A stretch of 22,226 bases of DNA from an uncultured Actinomyces sp. (lineage in GTDB: Bacteria > Actinomycetota > Actinomycetes > Actinomycetales > Actinomycetaceae), in contig CACYEE010000002.1 in the NCBI GenBank assembly GCA_902773415.1, forward strand, positions 1 to 22,226, read 5' to 3'. Numbering within the stretch: position 1 is the stretch's first letter; each line of letters starts with the position of its first letter. The notes under the pieces are model-generated. The model was not told the DNA's origin and ran no database searches. It saw only the letters and a list, made by a program, of their open reading frames with translations. Below are positions 15,170 to 22,176 of the stretch, piece by piece. The position numbers and the translations under genes are program-made.

Positions 15170-15871
15170 CTACCCCTGCCACGCGGCTCCGACAATCAGC
15201 TCGTAGCTCGGACACAGGTCGGCAAGCGGACACGCCAGGCACTCCGGCCTGCGCGCATGGCAGACGGCGCGCCCATGATCGATGACACGATGGCAGATGA
15301 CCGTCCATTCCGGCCGGGGAAGGATCCTCGCAAGGTCCGCCTCCGCCTTGGCCGGATCCTCATGACGGGTCCAGCCCCACCGCCGCGCCAGGCGCCCCAC
15401 ATGCGTATCGACCGTGATGCCGGGGGTGCCGAAGGCGTTTCCGAGCACGACGTTGGCCGTCTTGCGCCCGACTCCCGGCAAGGTCACCAGCTCGTCGAGG
15501 GTCTGGGGAATCTCCCCGCCGAAACGCTCGCACAGCGCGGCCGACAGGCCTTGGCACGACTTTGCCTTCGACCGGAAGAAGCCAAGCGGATGAAGGATCT
15601 CCTCAAGCTCCTCCCGGGACGCGCCCGCCATCGCCTGCGCATCCGGGAAACGCCCAAACAGCCGCGGAGTCACCGAATTGACGCGCGCATCGGTCGTCTG
15701 CGCCGACAGGACGGTGGCGACAAGCAGCTCGAACGGGTCCGAAAAGTTCAAGGCGCAGGAGGAATCAGGGTAGGCATCCTTCAGCCTGGCAAGGATTCCT
15801 GCGGCCATTTCCCGGCGTCCCGCAAGGGAACGCGGGCGGGACGGAAGCTTCTTTCGCGCCGTTTTCGTCAT
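15170..15871 (-). CDS. nth: Endonuclease III (DNA glycosylase/AP lyase)
   Basis: This 233-residue base-excision repair enzyme removes oxidised pyrimidines and nicks the abasic site. The helix-hairpin-helix LPGVGRKTANVV carries the catalytic lysine K137, and TVDTHVGR carries the catalytic aspartate D155. A C-terminal [4Fe-4S] motif CX6CX2CX5C uses C204, C211, C214 and C220. The length is close to the family norm. The ATG at 15869-15871 has GGAG only 3 bases upstream; M22 is a possible alternative, but the basic N-terminus (TKTARKKLPSR) is plausible for a DNA-binding protein. It is divergent from the Crp-type gene, an arrangement also known in mycobacteria. Its 3' end faces the hydrolase. Confidence 0.96.
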   Translation of the reverse strand: MTKTARKKLPSRPRSLAGRREMAAGILARLKDAYPDSSCALNFSDPFELLVATVLSAQTTDARVNSVTPRLFGRFPDAQAMAGASREELEEILHPLGFFRSKAKSCQGLSAALCERFGGEIPQTLDELVTLPGVGRKTANVVLGNAFGTPGITVDTHVGRLARRWGWTRHEDPAKAEADLARILPRPEWTVICHRVIDHGRAVCHARRPECLACPLADLCPSYELIVGAAWQG

Positions 15872-15915
15872 GGCTCCAGCGTAAACGTGCGAAGAAGGCC
15901 AATGTGGTGGCAGAA

Positions 15916-15937
15916 TGTGACCTGTATACCAGACACA
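15916..15937. promoter_or_regulatory. Dyad upstream of crp (possible operator)
   Basis: TGTG-N4-GTATAC-N4-CACA is a 22-bp dyad in the 118-base nth-crp interval. Its outer TGTG/CACA halves recall the Crp site TGTGA-N6-TCACA, but they are spaced too far apart. Autoregulation by the downstream Crp-type protein or another factor is a guess. Confidence 0.35.
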
Positions 15938-15949
15938 TGAACGTGCTAA

Positions 15950-15966
15950 GCTGTGAACTGCACAGC
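15950..15966. promoter_or_regulatory. Inverted repeat upstream of crp (possible operator)
   Basis: GCTGTG-N5-CACAGC lies 23 bases before the crp start codon. Half-sites are too close for a canonical Crp site. It would overlap the promoter or transcription start and could be an operator. Confidence 0.35.
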
Positions 15967-15989
15967 AAGCCCCAATCGAAAGGGATCAC

Positions 15990-16667
15990 ATGGATACGAC
16001 CGTTCTCAAGGCGGTACCCCTCTTCAAGGATCTCTCCGAGGAGGAAATCGACAACCTCGGCGCGCTCATGAGTGAAGTGTCGCTCAAGCGCGGCGACACT
16101 CTCTTTCATGAGGGCGACGATGGTGATCGTCTCTATATTGTGACCGAAGGCAAGGTGAAGCTTTCCCATGCGTCGGACGACGGTCGCGAGAATCTTCTTG
16201 CGGTTCTCGGCCCTGGCGAAATCATCGGCGAGCTTTCCCTGTTCGACCTCGGCAAGCGTTCGTCGACGGTGACGGCGATTGCCCCGACCAGGCTCCTGGC
16301 TCTCGCCCATTCGGACATGCGCAACTTCCTTTCCGCGCATCTCGAACTGTCGCTCTCGATGCTCCGCGAGCTCGCGGTTCGCCTGCGCCACACGAACGAG
16401 CAGCTGGCCGACCTCGTATTCTCCGACGTGCCCGGCCGCGTTGCCAAGGCGCTGCTCGATCTCGCCAACCGCTTCGGCGAGCGCACTCCCGAGGGCATCT
16501 ACGTTGCCCACGACCTCACGCAGGAAGAACTCGCCCATCTGGTCGGCGCCTCGCGCGAGACGGTGAACAAGTCCCTCGCGGACTTCGTCTCCCGCGGCTG
16601 GATTCGCCTCGAAGGCCGCGCCGTGCTGCTGATCGAGGTTCCTCGCCTCCAACGCCGCGCGCACTGA
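15990..16667 (+). CDS. crp: Crp/Fnr-family (GlxR-type) cAMP-responsive regulator
   Basis: This 225-residue transcription factor has an N-terminal cyclic-nucleotide-binding beta-roll (about 8-115) and a C-terminal winged helix (about 150-215). The phosphate-binding cassette GEIIGELSLFDLGKRSSTV includes E81, R90 and S91-S92, matching cAMP-binding members. It has no N-terminal cysteine cluster, so it is not an Fnr oxygen sensor. The recognition helix GASRETVNKSLADF (R189, E190) fits binding to TGTGA-type sites. The ATG at 15990 follows AAAGGGA. As in mycobacteria and corynebacteria, the gene is divergent from nth. A strong terminator follows at 16698-16727. Actinobacterial orthologues are global regulators of carbon and anaerobic metabolism, so it might act on nrdD, but I see no canonical site there. 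Confidence 0.93.
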   Translation: MDTTVLKAVPLFKDLSEEEIDNLGALMSEVSLKRGDTLFHEGDDGDRLYIVTEGKVKLSHASDDGRENLLAVLGPGEIIGELSLFDLGKRSSTVTAIAPTRLLALAHSDMRNFLSAHLELSLSMLRELAVRLRHTNEQLADLVFSDVPGRVAKALLDLANRFGERTPEGIYVAHDLTQEELAHLVGASRETVNKSLADFVSRGWIRLEGRAVLLIEVPRLQRRAH

Positions 16668-16697
16668 GCCGCCGCCGGGAGAATCAAGCAGACACGC

Positions 16698-16727
16698 GAA
16701 TGCGGGCTTCGCCGGAAGCCCGCATTC
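16698..16727 (+). terminator. Rho-independent terminator of crp
   Basis: A perfect 13-bp stem (GAATGCGGGCTTC with GAAGCCCGCATTC) with the 4-base loop GCCG is followed by CTTTGCGTTT. It begins 31 bases after the crp stop. Confidence 0.85.
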
Positions 16728-16750
16728 CTTTGCGTTTCGGCCCCGCCCAT

Positions 16751-16801
16751 GCCGAAAAGGGGACTGTCCCCAATCCGGTGCCAGTCCGTCCCCTTTTCGG
16801 C
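16751..16801. repeat. Dispersed palindromic repeat type B, complete copy with 14-bp terminal inverted repeats
   Basis: GCCGAAAAGGGGAC at 16751-16764 and GTCCCCTTTTCGGC at 16788-16801 are perfect inverted repeats around a 23-base centre containing TGTCCCCAATCCGGTGCCA. The reverse complement matches 8551-8585 closely, and the left part matches 13087-13109 exactly. The 51-bp size, palindromic ends and intergenic location resemble REP elements. Confidence 0.85.
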
Positions 16802-16989
16802 GCCCGGTTCTCTCGCCTGCGAAACAGGCCGGGGCACCCTTCCGAGACGGCCCCGTTTGCGCAGGCGGAGGATAGCCGGGCAAAATCTGGGGACAACAGC
16901 GGACGGAGGGGGGCTCGGCCGAAGCGAGGAAGCTGCGAGAGGGCGCGAAGCGACCGAACGCAGTCTCTCCCCTCGCCCGATCGAGATGC

Positions 16990-17045
16990 AGGGACAGTTC
17001 CCGCATCCCGCCTCGCCTGCCCCTTGTTCTCGCCCGGCGGCGGGC
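16990..17045 (-). repeat. Dispersed palindromic repeat type B, diverged copy
   Basis: Read on the minus strand it gives CCCGCC-CCGGGCGAGAACAAGGGGCAGGC and then ATGCGGGAACTGTCCC. This lines up with the 8536-8585 element (CCCGCC-CCGGGGCGAGAAAAGGGGAC...). Several substitutions suggest an old copy. Confidence 0.5.
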
Positions 17046-17161
17046 ATGTGCCCATAAAGACGCCCCCTTCGCCATTGCGTTCGGGCCGCAGAGCAGCCTG
17101 AACGAATATCGCAGCCGGGATCGTCGGCACCGCCGCGCCGTCCATGCTTCCGGCAACGAAA

Positions 17162-17189
17162 ACGGTGCCAAGCACACGCCTGGCACCGT
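17162..17189 (-). terminator. Terminator of the whiB-DUF4177 transcript
   Basis: A perfect 9-bp stem (ACGGTGCCA with TGGCACCGT) with a 10-base loop lies 21 bases past the DUF4177-like stop on the minus strand. It is followed by TTTCGTT in that direction. Confidence 0.75.
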
Positions 17190-17210
17190 CGTTGCCCATC
17201 GGAAAGACAC

Positions 17211-17369
17211 TCAGGCCTCCATCGGCCTCTTGAAATAGGCGACAAGCCCCTCGCCGTTCGGCCCGGCAAGAACCTGGACAAGTTCCCAGCCGTCCGAACC
17301 CCACGTGTCGAGAATCCGCTTCGTGTTATGAACGAGCAAGGGCGCCGTCGCATACTCCCACTTCGTCAC
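17211..17369 (-). CDS. DUF4177-like small conserved protein
   Basis: This 52-residue protein starts at GTG 17367-17369 with a GGGAG ribosome-binding sequence about 9 bases upstream. It ends with TGA at 17211-17213. Its sequence opens (V)TKWEYATAPLLVHNTKRILDTWG and continues SDGWELVQVLAGPNGEGLVAYFKRP. This matches the small actinobacterial DUF4177 pattern, W-E-Y at the start and DGWELV in the middle. The domain is predicted to be a compact beta-rich fold; its function is unknown. It lies 30 bases downstream of whiB on the same strand and ahead of a clear terminator, so the two are almost certainly cotranscribed. Its shortness makes it easy to miss in gene calling. Confidence 0.88.
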   Translation of the reverse strand: MTKWEYATAPLLVHNTKRILDTWGSDGWELVQVLAGPNGEGLVAYFKRPMEA

Positions 17370-17399
17370 GGGAGAGCTCCCTTCGTTGGCAAAAACAGG

Positions 17400-17729
17400 T
17401 CAGCGCCCGGTCAGGCGCGGAATCCGGCCGTTGCGAAGATCCGTCGCAACAGGATCCTGCCCCTCCGTCAGACGCACGTACCAGTCCCGTTCGTTCGGGT
17501 AGCGGCGCATGAGAGCACGGCGCTCGCGTTCGGTCAGGCCGCCCCACACGCCATAGGTCATGCCCGAATCAAGGGCATCGGCCAGACAGTCGATCCGGAC
17601 AGGACAGGAAAAGCACATCTGGCGCACCTGCCGCTGAGCGGCGCCCCGAACGAAAAGAGAATCGGGATCGGAATCCGAACACGCCGCGTGGACGGCCCAG
17701 GACTGGTCAGTCAATGCCAATGACATCAT
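17400..17729 (-). CDS. whiB4: WhiB-family iron-sulfur transcriptional regulator (WhiB4-like)
   Basis: This 109-residue protein binds a [4Fe-4S] cluster and responds to oxygen or nitric oxide. The four ligand cysteines are C17, C39, C42 and C48 (CX21CX2CX5C), followed by the family turn GVWGGLTERER at about 60-70 and a basic segment (RRALMRRYPNE) that contacts DNA. I chose ATG 17727-17729 because AAAGGAG lies 8 bases upstream; an adjacent ATG at 17724-17726 is the alternative. A longer frame upstream runs through the promoter. The symbol rests on position: a whiB divergent from a class A PBP and a metallophosphoesterase matches the whiB4-ponA2 locus. The C-terminal 25 residues (ATDLRNGRIPRLTGR) look extended and basic. 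Confidence 0.92.
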   Translation of the reverse strand: MMSLALTDQSWAVHAACSDSDPDSLFVRGAAQRQVRQMCFSCPVRIDCLADALDSGMTYGVWGGLTERERRALMRRYPNERDWYVRLTEGQDPVATDLRNGRIPRLTGR

Positions 17730-17766
17730 CGCGAAAACTCCTTTGGTACTTCTTGCGATAGGCTGC

Positions 17767-17780
17767 GTGACTGGCGTCAC
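17767..17780. promoter_or_regulatory. GTGAC-N4-GTCAC palindrome in the whiB leader
   Basis: A 14-bp perfect inverted repeat (GTGAC TGGC GTCAC) sits between the predicted whiB -10 and its ribosome-binding site, close to the expected transcription start. This position suits a repressor operator, possibly shared with the divergent PBP gene. Confidence 0.45.
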
Positions 17781-17790
17781 CCTGACAACT

Positions 17791-17820
17791 ATATAACCAC
17801 ACTCCACCCGAAAAACCCAA
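17791..17820 (-). promoter_or_regulatory. Likely whiB promoter
   Basis: On the minus strand, TTGGGT (17815-17820) and TTATAT (17791-17796) are separated by 18 bases, about 62 bases before the whiB start. The AT-rich block TATATAG stands out against this high-GC sequence and could also serve plus-strand transcription. Confidence 0.5.
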
Positions 17821-17916
17821 GTGAGATGCGCTATACCACAAACAGGGATGTACGTTCTCCGCGGAAATCACGACCGTGCCCCGGACAATCCAAGCCGCGC
17901 GAACTATGGTGGAGAC

Positions 17917-20097
17917 ATGGCGAACTCACGCAAGCAGGCCGCTATCGAAGGCGGCACCACGCTCTCCCAGATGGGCCGGATACTCCTCGTCCTCACCGCG
18001 CTGTGCACGCTCGGCGGCGTGCTCATGGCCGGCGTGGCCATGCCTGCCGTCACCGCGGTAGGAACCGCGGCAAACGCCCTCACCTCCTCCTTCGAGGAGG
18101 TGCCCGCCGACCTCGGCTTCACCGAACCCTCCGAGCCGTCCGTCCTGCTTGCCGCCGACGGAACCGAACTCGCCCGCTTCTACGCCGAGAACCGCGTCGT
18201 CGTCGGAACCGACGACATCTCGCAATACATGAAGGACGCCGTCGTCGCCGTCGAAGACCGCCGTTTCTTCCAGCACCACGGCATCGACGTGCGCGGCCTG
18301 CTCGGCGCCTTCGTCACGAACCTCGCCGGAGACTCCGTCTCCGGCGGCTCCTCCATCACCCAGCAGTACGTCAAGAACGCCCTCGTCGAACGCGGCCGAA
18401 TCGCCGGCGACGACACGCTCATCGACCAGGCCACCGAACGAACCATCTCCCGAAAGGTCAACGAGGCCCGCTACGCCATCGCCCTCGAAAAGACCATGAC
18501 AAAGGGCCAGATCCTCACCGGCTACCTCAACCTCGTCCAGTTCGGACCCTCCGTCTACGGCGTCGAGGCGGCCTCCCAGCACTACTATTCAAAACCCGCC
18601 AAGGACCTCACCATCGTCGAAGCCGCCATGCTTGCCGGCATCACCCAGTCCCCCGCCCGCTGGGACCCTGAAACCCACCCCGACGACGCCCAGATCCGCC
18701 GCGACGAAGTGCTCACCAAGATGTACCGCGACGGCTACATCGACCGCGAAGAACTCGACGTCGCCCTCGCCACCCCCGTCTCCTCGATGCTCAGGATCTC
18801 CAACCCGCCCGCCAACGGCTGCGAAGCCGCCGGAATCTCCGCCTACTTCTGCGAATACGTCGTCAAGGACGTCCTGCGCGACGAAGAACTCGGAGCCAGC
18901 TCCAACGAGCGCGTCGCCAAGCTCTACCGCGGAGGCCTGCGCATCCACACCACCCTCGACACCGCCAAGCAGAAGATCGCCCGAGACACCCTCGTCGGCG
19001 CCATCCCGCCCGGCGACGGCTCGCGAGTCCAGACCGCGCTCTCCAACGTCGAACCGACAACCGGCAAGATCCTCGCAATGGCGCAGAACACGAACTACGG
19101 GGCCCCCACCGACACCGACCCCACCGCCACCAAGGTCAACCTCAACGCCTCCCAGGAAATGGGCGGAGGCTCCGGATTCCAGACCGGATCGACATTCAAG
19201 ATCTTCACCCTCGTCGAATGGCTCAAGCAGGGCCACACCATCTACGACTCCCTCAACGGCAACGCCGGACGAATCGGCCCCAGCCAATGGAACATCTCCT
19301 GCGACCCCGGAGCCGCCACCTTCTGGGAATTCCGCAACAACGAAAACTACAACCCCGGCGTCGTCTCCGTTTCCGTCGCCACGAAGCATTCCTACAACGG
19401 CGCCTTCGCCCGCATGGCCCAGCAGCTCGACATCTGCAACATCTCCAAGACCGCCGAAGAGATGGGGGCCGAAACCGGCGACGGCTCCGACTGGGACCAC
19501 CACCCGCCGATGATCCTCGGCGCCAACACCCTCACCCCGCTCTCGATGGCAGTCGCCACCGCCACCCTCGCCAACAAGGGCACGCGCTGCGACCCCGTCT
19601 CCTACACGAAGATCGAAGACCAGGACGGCGACGAAGTGCTCACCCGCGAATCCACCTGCACCCGCGTCGTCGACGAGAATGTCGCCGCGCAGGCAACCGA
19701 AGCCCTCAAGACCGTCCTCCACGCCGGAGGCTCCGGCACCAACGCCTACGTCGCCGGCCTCAACGGCGCCGGCAAGACCGGCACCACCGACAACAACTGG
19801 CACACCTGGTACATCGGCTACGAAGCCCCCACCGCCCAGCAGGAATCGCGCACCGCCTCCGCCGTCTGGGTCGGCCACATGGACGGCAACATCCCGATGG
19901 CCCGCGTGAGAATCAACGGCCGCTACTGGGCCAACCTCCACGGCGGCGACATCGCGGCCCTCGAATACGCCAGCTACACGCGCAACGCACTCGGCCTCCC
20001 GGCAGCCCAGCCGCAACAGACCCAGCAAGGCACCGGCACCGCCCAGCGCGGAACCGGAACCGCCCAGCGCGGCTACACGCAGCAGCGAACCCGATAG
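17917..20097 (+). CDS. Class A penicillin-binding protein (PonA2-like, no PASTA domain)
   Basis: This 726-residue bifunctional enzyme polymerises and cross-links peptidoglycan outside the membrane. A short cytoplasmic N-terminus precedes one membrane segment (about 21-47). The glycosyltransferase domain has EDRRFFQHHGID with catalytic E113 and GGSSITQQYVKN. The transpeptidase domain has the SxxK serine S425 in GSTFK, SYN at 492-494, and KTG at 620-622. The frame extends upstream to 17821, but I prefer ATG 17917-17919, preceded by GGTGGAG, since the extra residues are not membrane-protein-like. The C-terminus ends in a Gln/Thr/Gly tail with the duplicated unit GTGTAQR and no PASTA domain, unlike mycobacterial PonA2. 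It is divergent from whiB, and the metallophosphoesterase follows 38 bases later. Confidence 0.93.
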   Translation: MANSRKQAAIEGGTTLSQMGRILLVLTALCTLGGVLMAGVAMPAVTAVGTAANALTSSFEEVPADLGFTEPSEPSVLLAADGTELARFYAENRVVVGTDDISQYMKDAVVAVEDRRFFQHHGIDVRGLLGAFVTNLAGDSVSGGSSITQQYVKNALVERGRIAGDDTLIDQATERTISRKVNEARYAIALEKTMTKGQILTGYLNLVQFGPSVYGVEAASQHYYSKPAKDLTIVEAAMLAGITQSPARWDPETHPDDAQIRRDEVLTKMYRDGYIDREELDVALATPVSSMLRISNPPANGCEAAGISAYFCEYVVKDVLRDEELGASSNERVAKLYRGGLRIHTTLDTAKQKIARDTLVGAIPPGDGSRVQTALSNVEPTTGKILAMAQNTNYGAPTDTDPTATKVNLNASQEMGGGSGFQTGSTFKIFTLVEWLKQGHTIYDSLNGNAGRIGPSQWNISCDPGAATFWEFRNNENYNPGVVSVSVATKHSYNGAFARMAQQLDICNISKTAEEMGAETGDGSDWDHHPPMILGANTLTPLSMAVATATLANKGTRCDPVSYTKIEDQDGDEVLTRESTCTRVVDENVAAQATEALKTVLHAGGSGTNAYVAGLNGAGKTGTTDNNWHTWYIGYEAPTAQQESRTASAVWVGHMDGNIPMARVRINGRYWANLHGGDIAALEYASYTRNALGLPAAQPQQTQQGTGTAQRGTGTAQRGYTQQRTR

Positions 20098-20135
20098 GCG
20101 CCACGCCTTCGGCCCCACCAACGCAGGACACTCCC

Positions 20136-21311
20136 ATGCAAGCCAACTTTCAGCGAATCCTCGGCACCGCCGCACGAACCGGAACACGCGCAATCGCGAG
20201 CCTCGGAACAGTCGGCCTCGCCGCCGGAGCCTGGGGCCTTGCCGAAGCCCGAACGTACCGCCTGCGGCGACGCGAAATCCTCCTTCCGGGACGCGCCTCC
20301 CCCGTCGCCGCAAACGCCGACAGCCTCCACGCGCGCGCCGCAGGCGAAACCGGCACCGGCCCCTCGCCGCGGCTGAGAATCCTCCACCTGTCCGACCTCC
20401 ACCTCCTCGCCAGGCAACACGGCAAGCAGAAATGGATCGCGTCCCTCGCCGGGCTCGAACCCGACCTCGTCGTCCTCACCGGAGACCTCATCGCCGAAGA
20501 GGACGCCATCGGCCCCGTCATCCGCACGCTCGACGCCTTCGCTGCGATACCGGGCGTCTACGTCTTCGGTTCCAACGACTACTGGGCCCCCCGATTCAAG
20601 AACCCCCTCACCTACCTCGAACTCTCCAACGGAATCAAGGCCGCAACGCTCGCCGACCACCACGAACTGCCTTGGCGCGACATGGACGCGCAGCTGCACG
20701 GCCTCGGATGGACCAACCTCACCAACACGCGCGCCCGCATCGACATCAAAGGCTGGAGTCTCGACTTTGTCGGCGTCGACGATCCCCACATCGACCACGA
20801 CGCCTACCCCGCGCCCCCAGCCAATCTCCCCAAGCCCGCATGGCCCTCCAGAGGCCACCTCCGAATCGGAGTCTCCCACGCGCCCTACCGGCGCATCCTC
20901 GACGCCATGACCACGGAAGGATGCCACCTTATCCTCGCCGGACACACCCACGGCGGACAGCTCTGCATGCCGTGGGCAGGAGCCCTCGTGACGAACTGCG
21001 ATCTTCCCCGCTCCCTCGCCTCGGGACTCTTCCAATGGCCTCCCACCGGGGAGCTCCCCATCCGCGCGAACGCAACCGTCAATGCCGACCGGCGCCCCTC
21101 CATCACCGGGCTCTCCACGCGCGAGCAGATGGGGGCAAGCCGCTTCGCCGAGGCCGACGACGCCCGGCTTTCGCGCAGCGAATGGCAGCCCAGCCCCGGA
21201 CCGCACCGAGCCTGGGTCAACGTGTCCACCGGCCTCGGCACGTCCCCGTTCTTTCCTGCGCGCGTCGCATGCGCGCCCGAAGCGATCGTGCTCGACATCC
21301 TCGCGGCCTGA
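20136..21311 (+). CDS. Membrane-anchored metallophosphoesterase
   Basis: This 391-residue calcineurin-like phosphoesterase carries a dimetal site: HLSDLHL (D87, H89), LTGDLIAEE (D117), FGSNDYW (N147, D148), GVSHAP (H248) and AGHTHGGQ (H270, H272). The usual GNHD block is GSND, so asparagine replaces the histidine that normally assists catalysis. Other actinobacterial PonA2-linked members appear to share this. A hydrophobic N-terminal segment at about 17-37 (RAIASLGTVGLAAGAWGLA) probably anchors it, followed by an Ala-rich linker. ATG 20136 has CAGGA upstream. It is in an operon with the PBP gene, as in the mycobacterial Rv3682-Rv3683 pair, suggesting a role at the envelope. The substrate is unknown. 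Confidence 0.9.
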   Translation: MQANFQRILGTAARTGTRAIASLGTVGLAAGAWGLAEARTYRLRRREILLPGRASPVAANADSLHARAAGETGTGPSPRLRILHLSDLHLLARQHGKQKWIASLAGLEPDLVVLTGDLIAEEDAIGPVIRTLDAFAAIPGVYVFGSNDYWAPRFKNPLTYLELSNGIKAATLADHHELPWRDMDAQLHGLGWTNLTNTRARIDIKGWSLDFVGVDDPHIDHDAYPAPPANLPKPAWPSRGHLRIGVSHAPYRRILDAMTTEGCHLILAGHTHGGQLCMPWAGALVTNCDLPRSLASGLFQWPPTGELPIRANATVNADRRPSITGLSTREQMGASRFAEADDARLSRSEWQPSPGPHRAWVNVSTGLGTSPFFPARVACAPEAIVLDILAA

Positions 21312-21708
21312 GGCGGGCGCGTTGCTTCGTTGCTACGCAGGCGGTGCGACGTTGGCGGACAACGAGACGTTTGCTGGCGACGCGCGGACAGCGCGACGTT
21401 GGCGGGCGACACGGGCATGCAACCCGCCTTCCGGCCCTTCGCCCGGCTTGGCCTTCGCTACGCTTGTTCCTTGTCGTGCTTCCCTCGATTTGCACGTCCC
21501 GTCTCCGTCGCCTTGGCCTCCTCGCCCGTTCTTTCTTCGTTCTTTCTCCGTCGCCCAAAATCCTCTCACGCAGCCGCACCCTTCGCCCTGCCACGCCACG
21601 CCACGCAACACGACTCAGACCGGAGTTCGACGTGAGCCGTCACATAGCTATGGATTTCGCATTTGCGGTCACGACAAGCTATCATGGATGAGTTGCCTCA
21701 GCAACCCT
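21312..21708. other. Intergenic region between metallophosphoesterase and tRNA-Pro
   Basis: This 397-base region has no convincing gene. Its first 100 bases contain short direct repeats (GCGACGTTGGCGG at 21346-21358 and 21393-21405). The middle is pyrimidine-rich on the plus strand (21470-21570). The last part should hold the tRNA promoter: TATCAT at 21680-21685 is a plausible -10, with TTTCGC at 21655-21660 a weak -35. Confidence 0.5.
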
Positions 21709-21782
<74 letters not shown>

Positions 21783-21784
21783 CT

Positions 21785-21837
21785 GCCGGAAGGAGAGGGT
21801 GGGACGTTCACAGAGCGCCCCACCATCTCCTTCCGGC
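21785..21837 (+). terminator. Terminator of tRNA-Pro
   Basis: GCCGGAAGGAGA pairs with TCTCCTTCCGGC over 12 bp, then one mismatch and GGTGGG/CCCACC extend the stem. CTTGTTC follows. It starts 3 bases after the tRNA. Confidence 0.8.
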
Positions 21838-22148
21838 TTGTTCAGACCTGACTGGCACGGGTTTGGCGCCCCGGCTTGGTTGAGGGCCAAGCGTTAAAAA
21901 GCGGTGCCTGTGGCGGCGTGTCGTTGGTGTCCGGCCCGGCTTTTTCGGATGTGGGGGCCGTCTTCCCGTGGCGTGCGGGTGTTGATGGCGGTGTCGATTT
22001 CGACTGGTCCCGATCGTTCTTCCTGGATCGGTCGCGGCGAGGGAATCGGCGTGTTGTCGATGAAGGTTCAATGGCTGTGTGCCGAGTTATACGCCAGAAT
22101 CGGTTGCTGAAATTGGGGCTATTCGTTGGTGTGACGGGGAAAGGTGGT

Positions 22149-22176
22149 GGATTTACTCGTTTGATTGAGTAAATCC
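22149..22176. promoter_or_regulatory. 10-bp-arm palindrome abutting a possible start codon
   Basis: GGATTTACTC (22149-22158) and GAGTAAATCC (22167-22176) form perfect arms around an 8-base centre and end exactly at the ATG at 22177. It could be an operator or a translation-blocking hairpin for the frame that follows, or the end of a mobile element. Confidence 0.5.

Larger units (their letters stand above)
16668..17210. other. Intergenic repeat mosaic between crp and the DUF4177-like gene
   Basis: This 543-base region between convergent genes has terminators at each end and no gene. In between is a patchwork of dispersed modules: a complete type B element (16751-16801), a diverged copy (16990-17045), and pieces shared with the Tad-cluster gap (16831-16850 and 16936-16965). 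Frames across it read as low-information Arg/Pro-rich sequence. Confidence 0.6.
21783..22176. other. Region downstream of tRNA-Pro with lower GC and no clear gene
   Basis: Apart from the terminator at 21785-21837 and the palindrome at 22149-22176, I see no feature here. Frames of about 90-100 residues exist on both strands but lack ribosome-binding sites or recognisable domains. The sequence grows less GC-rich from about 21890 on and more so after 22050, unlike the rest of the window. Confidence 0.5.

Noticed and set aside
8551..17045. CRISPR array
   Set aside because: The repeats are few, thousands of bases apart, diverged and in mixed orientation, with no regular spacers and no cas genes.
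17821..17916. Longer N-terminus for the class A PBP from GTG 17821
   Set aside because: The added 32 residues contain no signal or basic anchor typical of class A PBPs and have no ribosome-binding site. The internal ATG at 17917 gives a normal N-terminus.
21808..22172. Overlapping 87- and 98-codon frames on opposite strands downstream of tRNA-Pro
   Set aside because: Neither has a ribosome-binding site or recognisable domain; one overlaps the tRNA terminator and the other runs into the palindrome.
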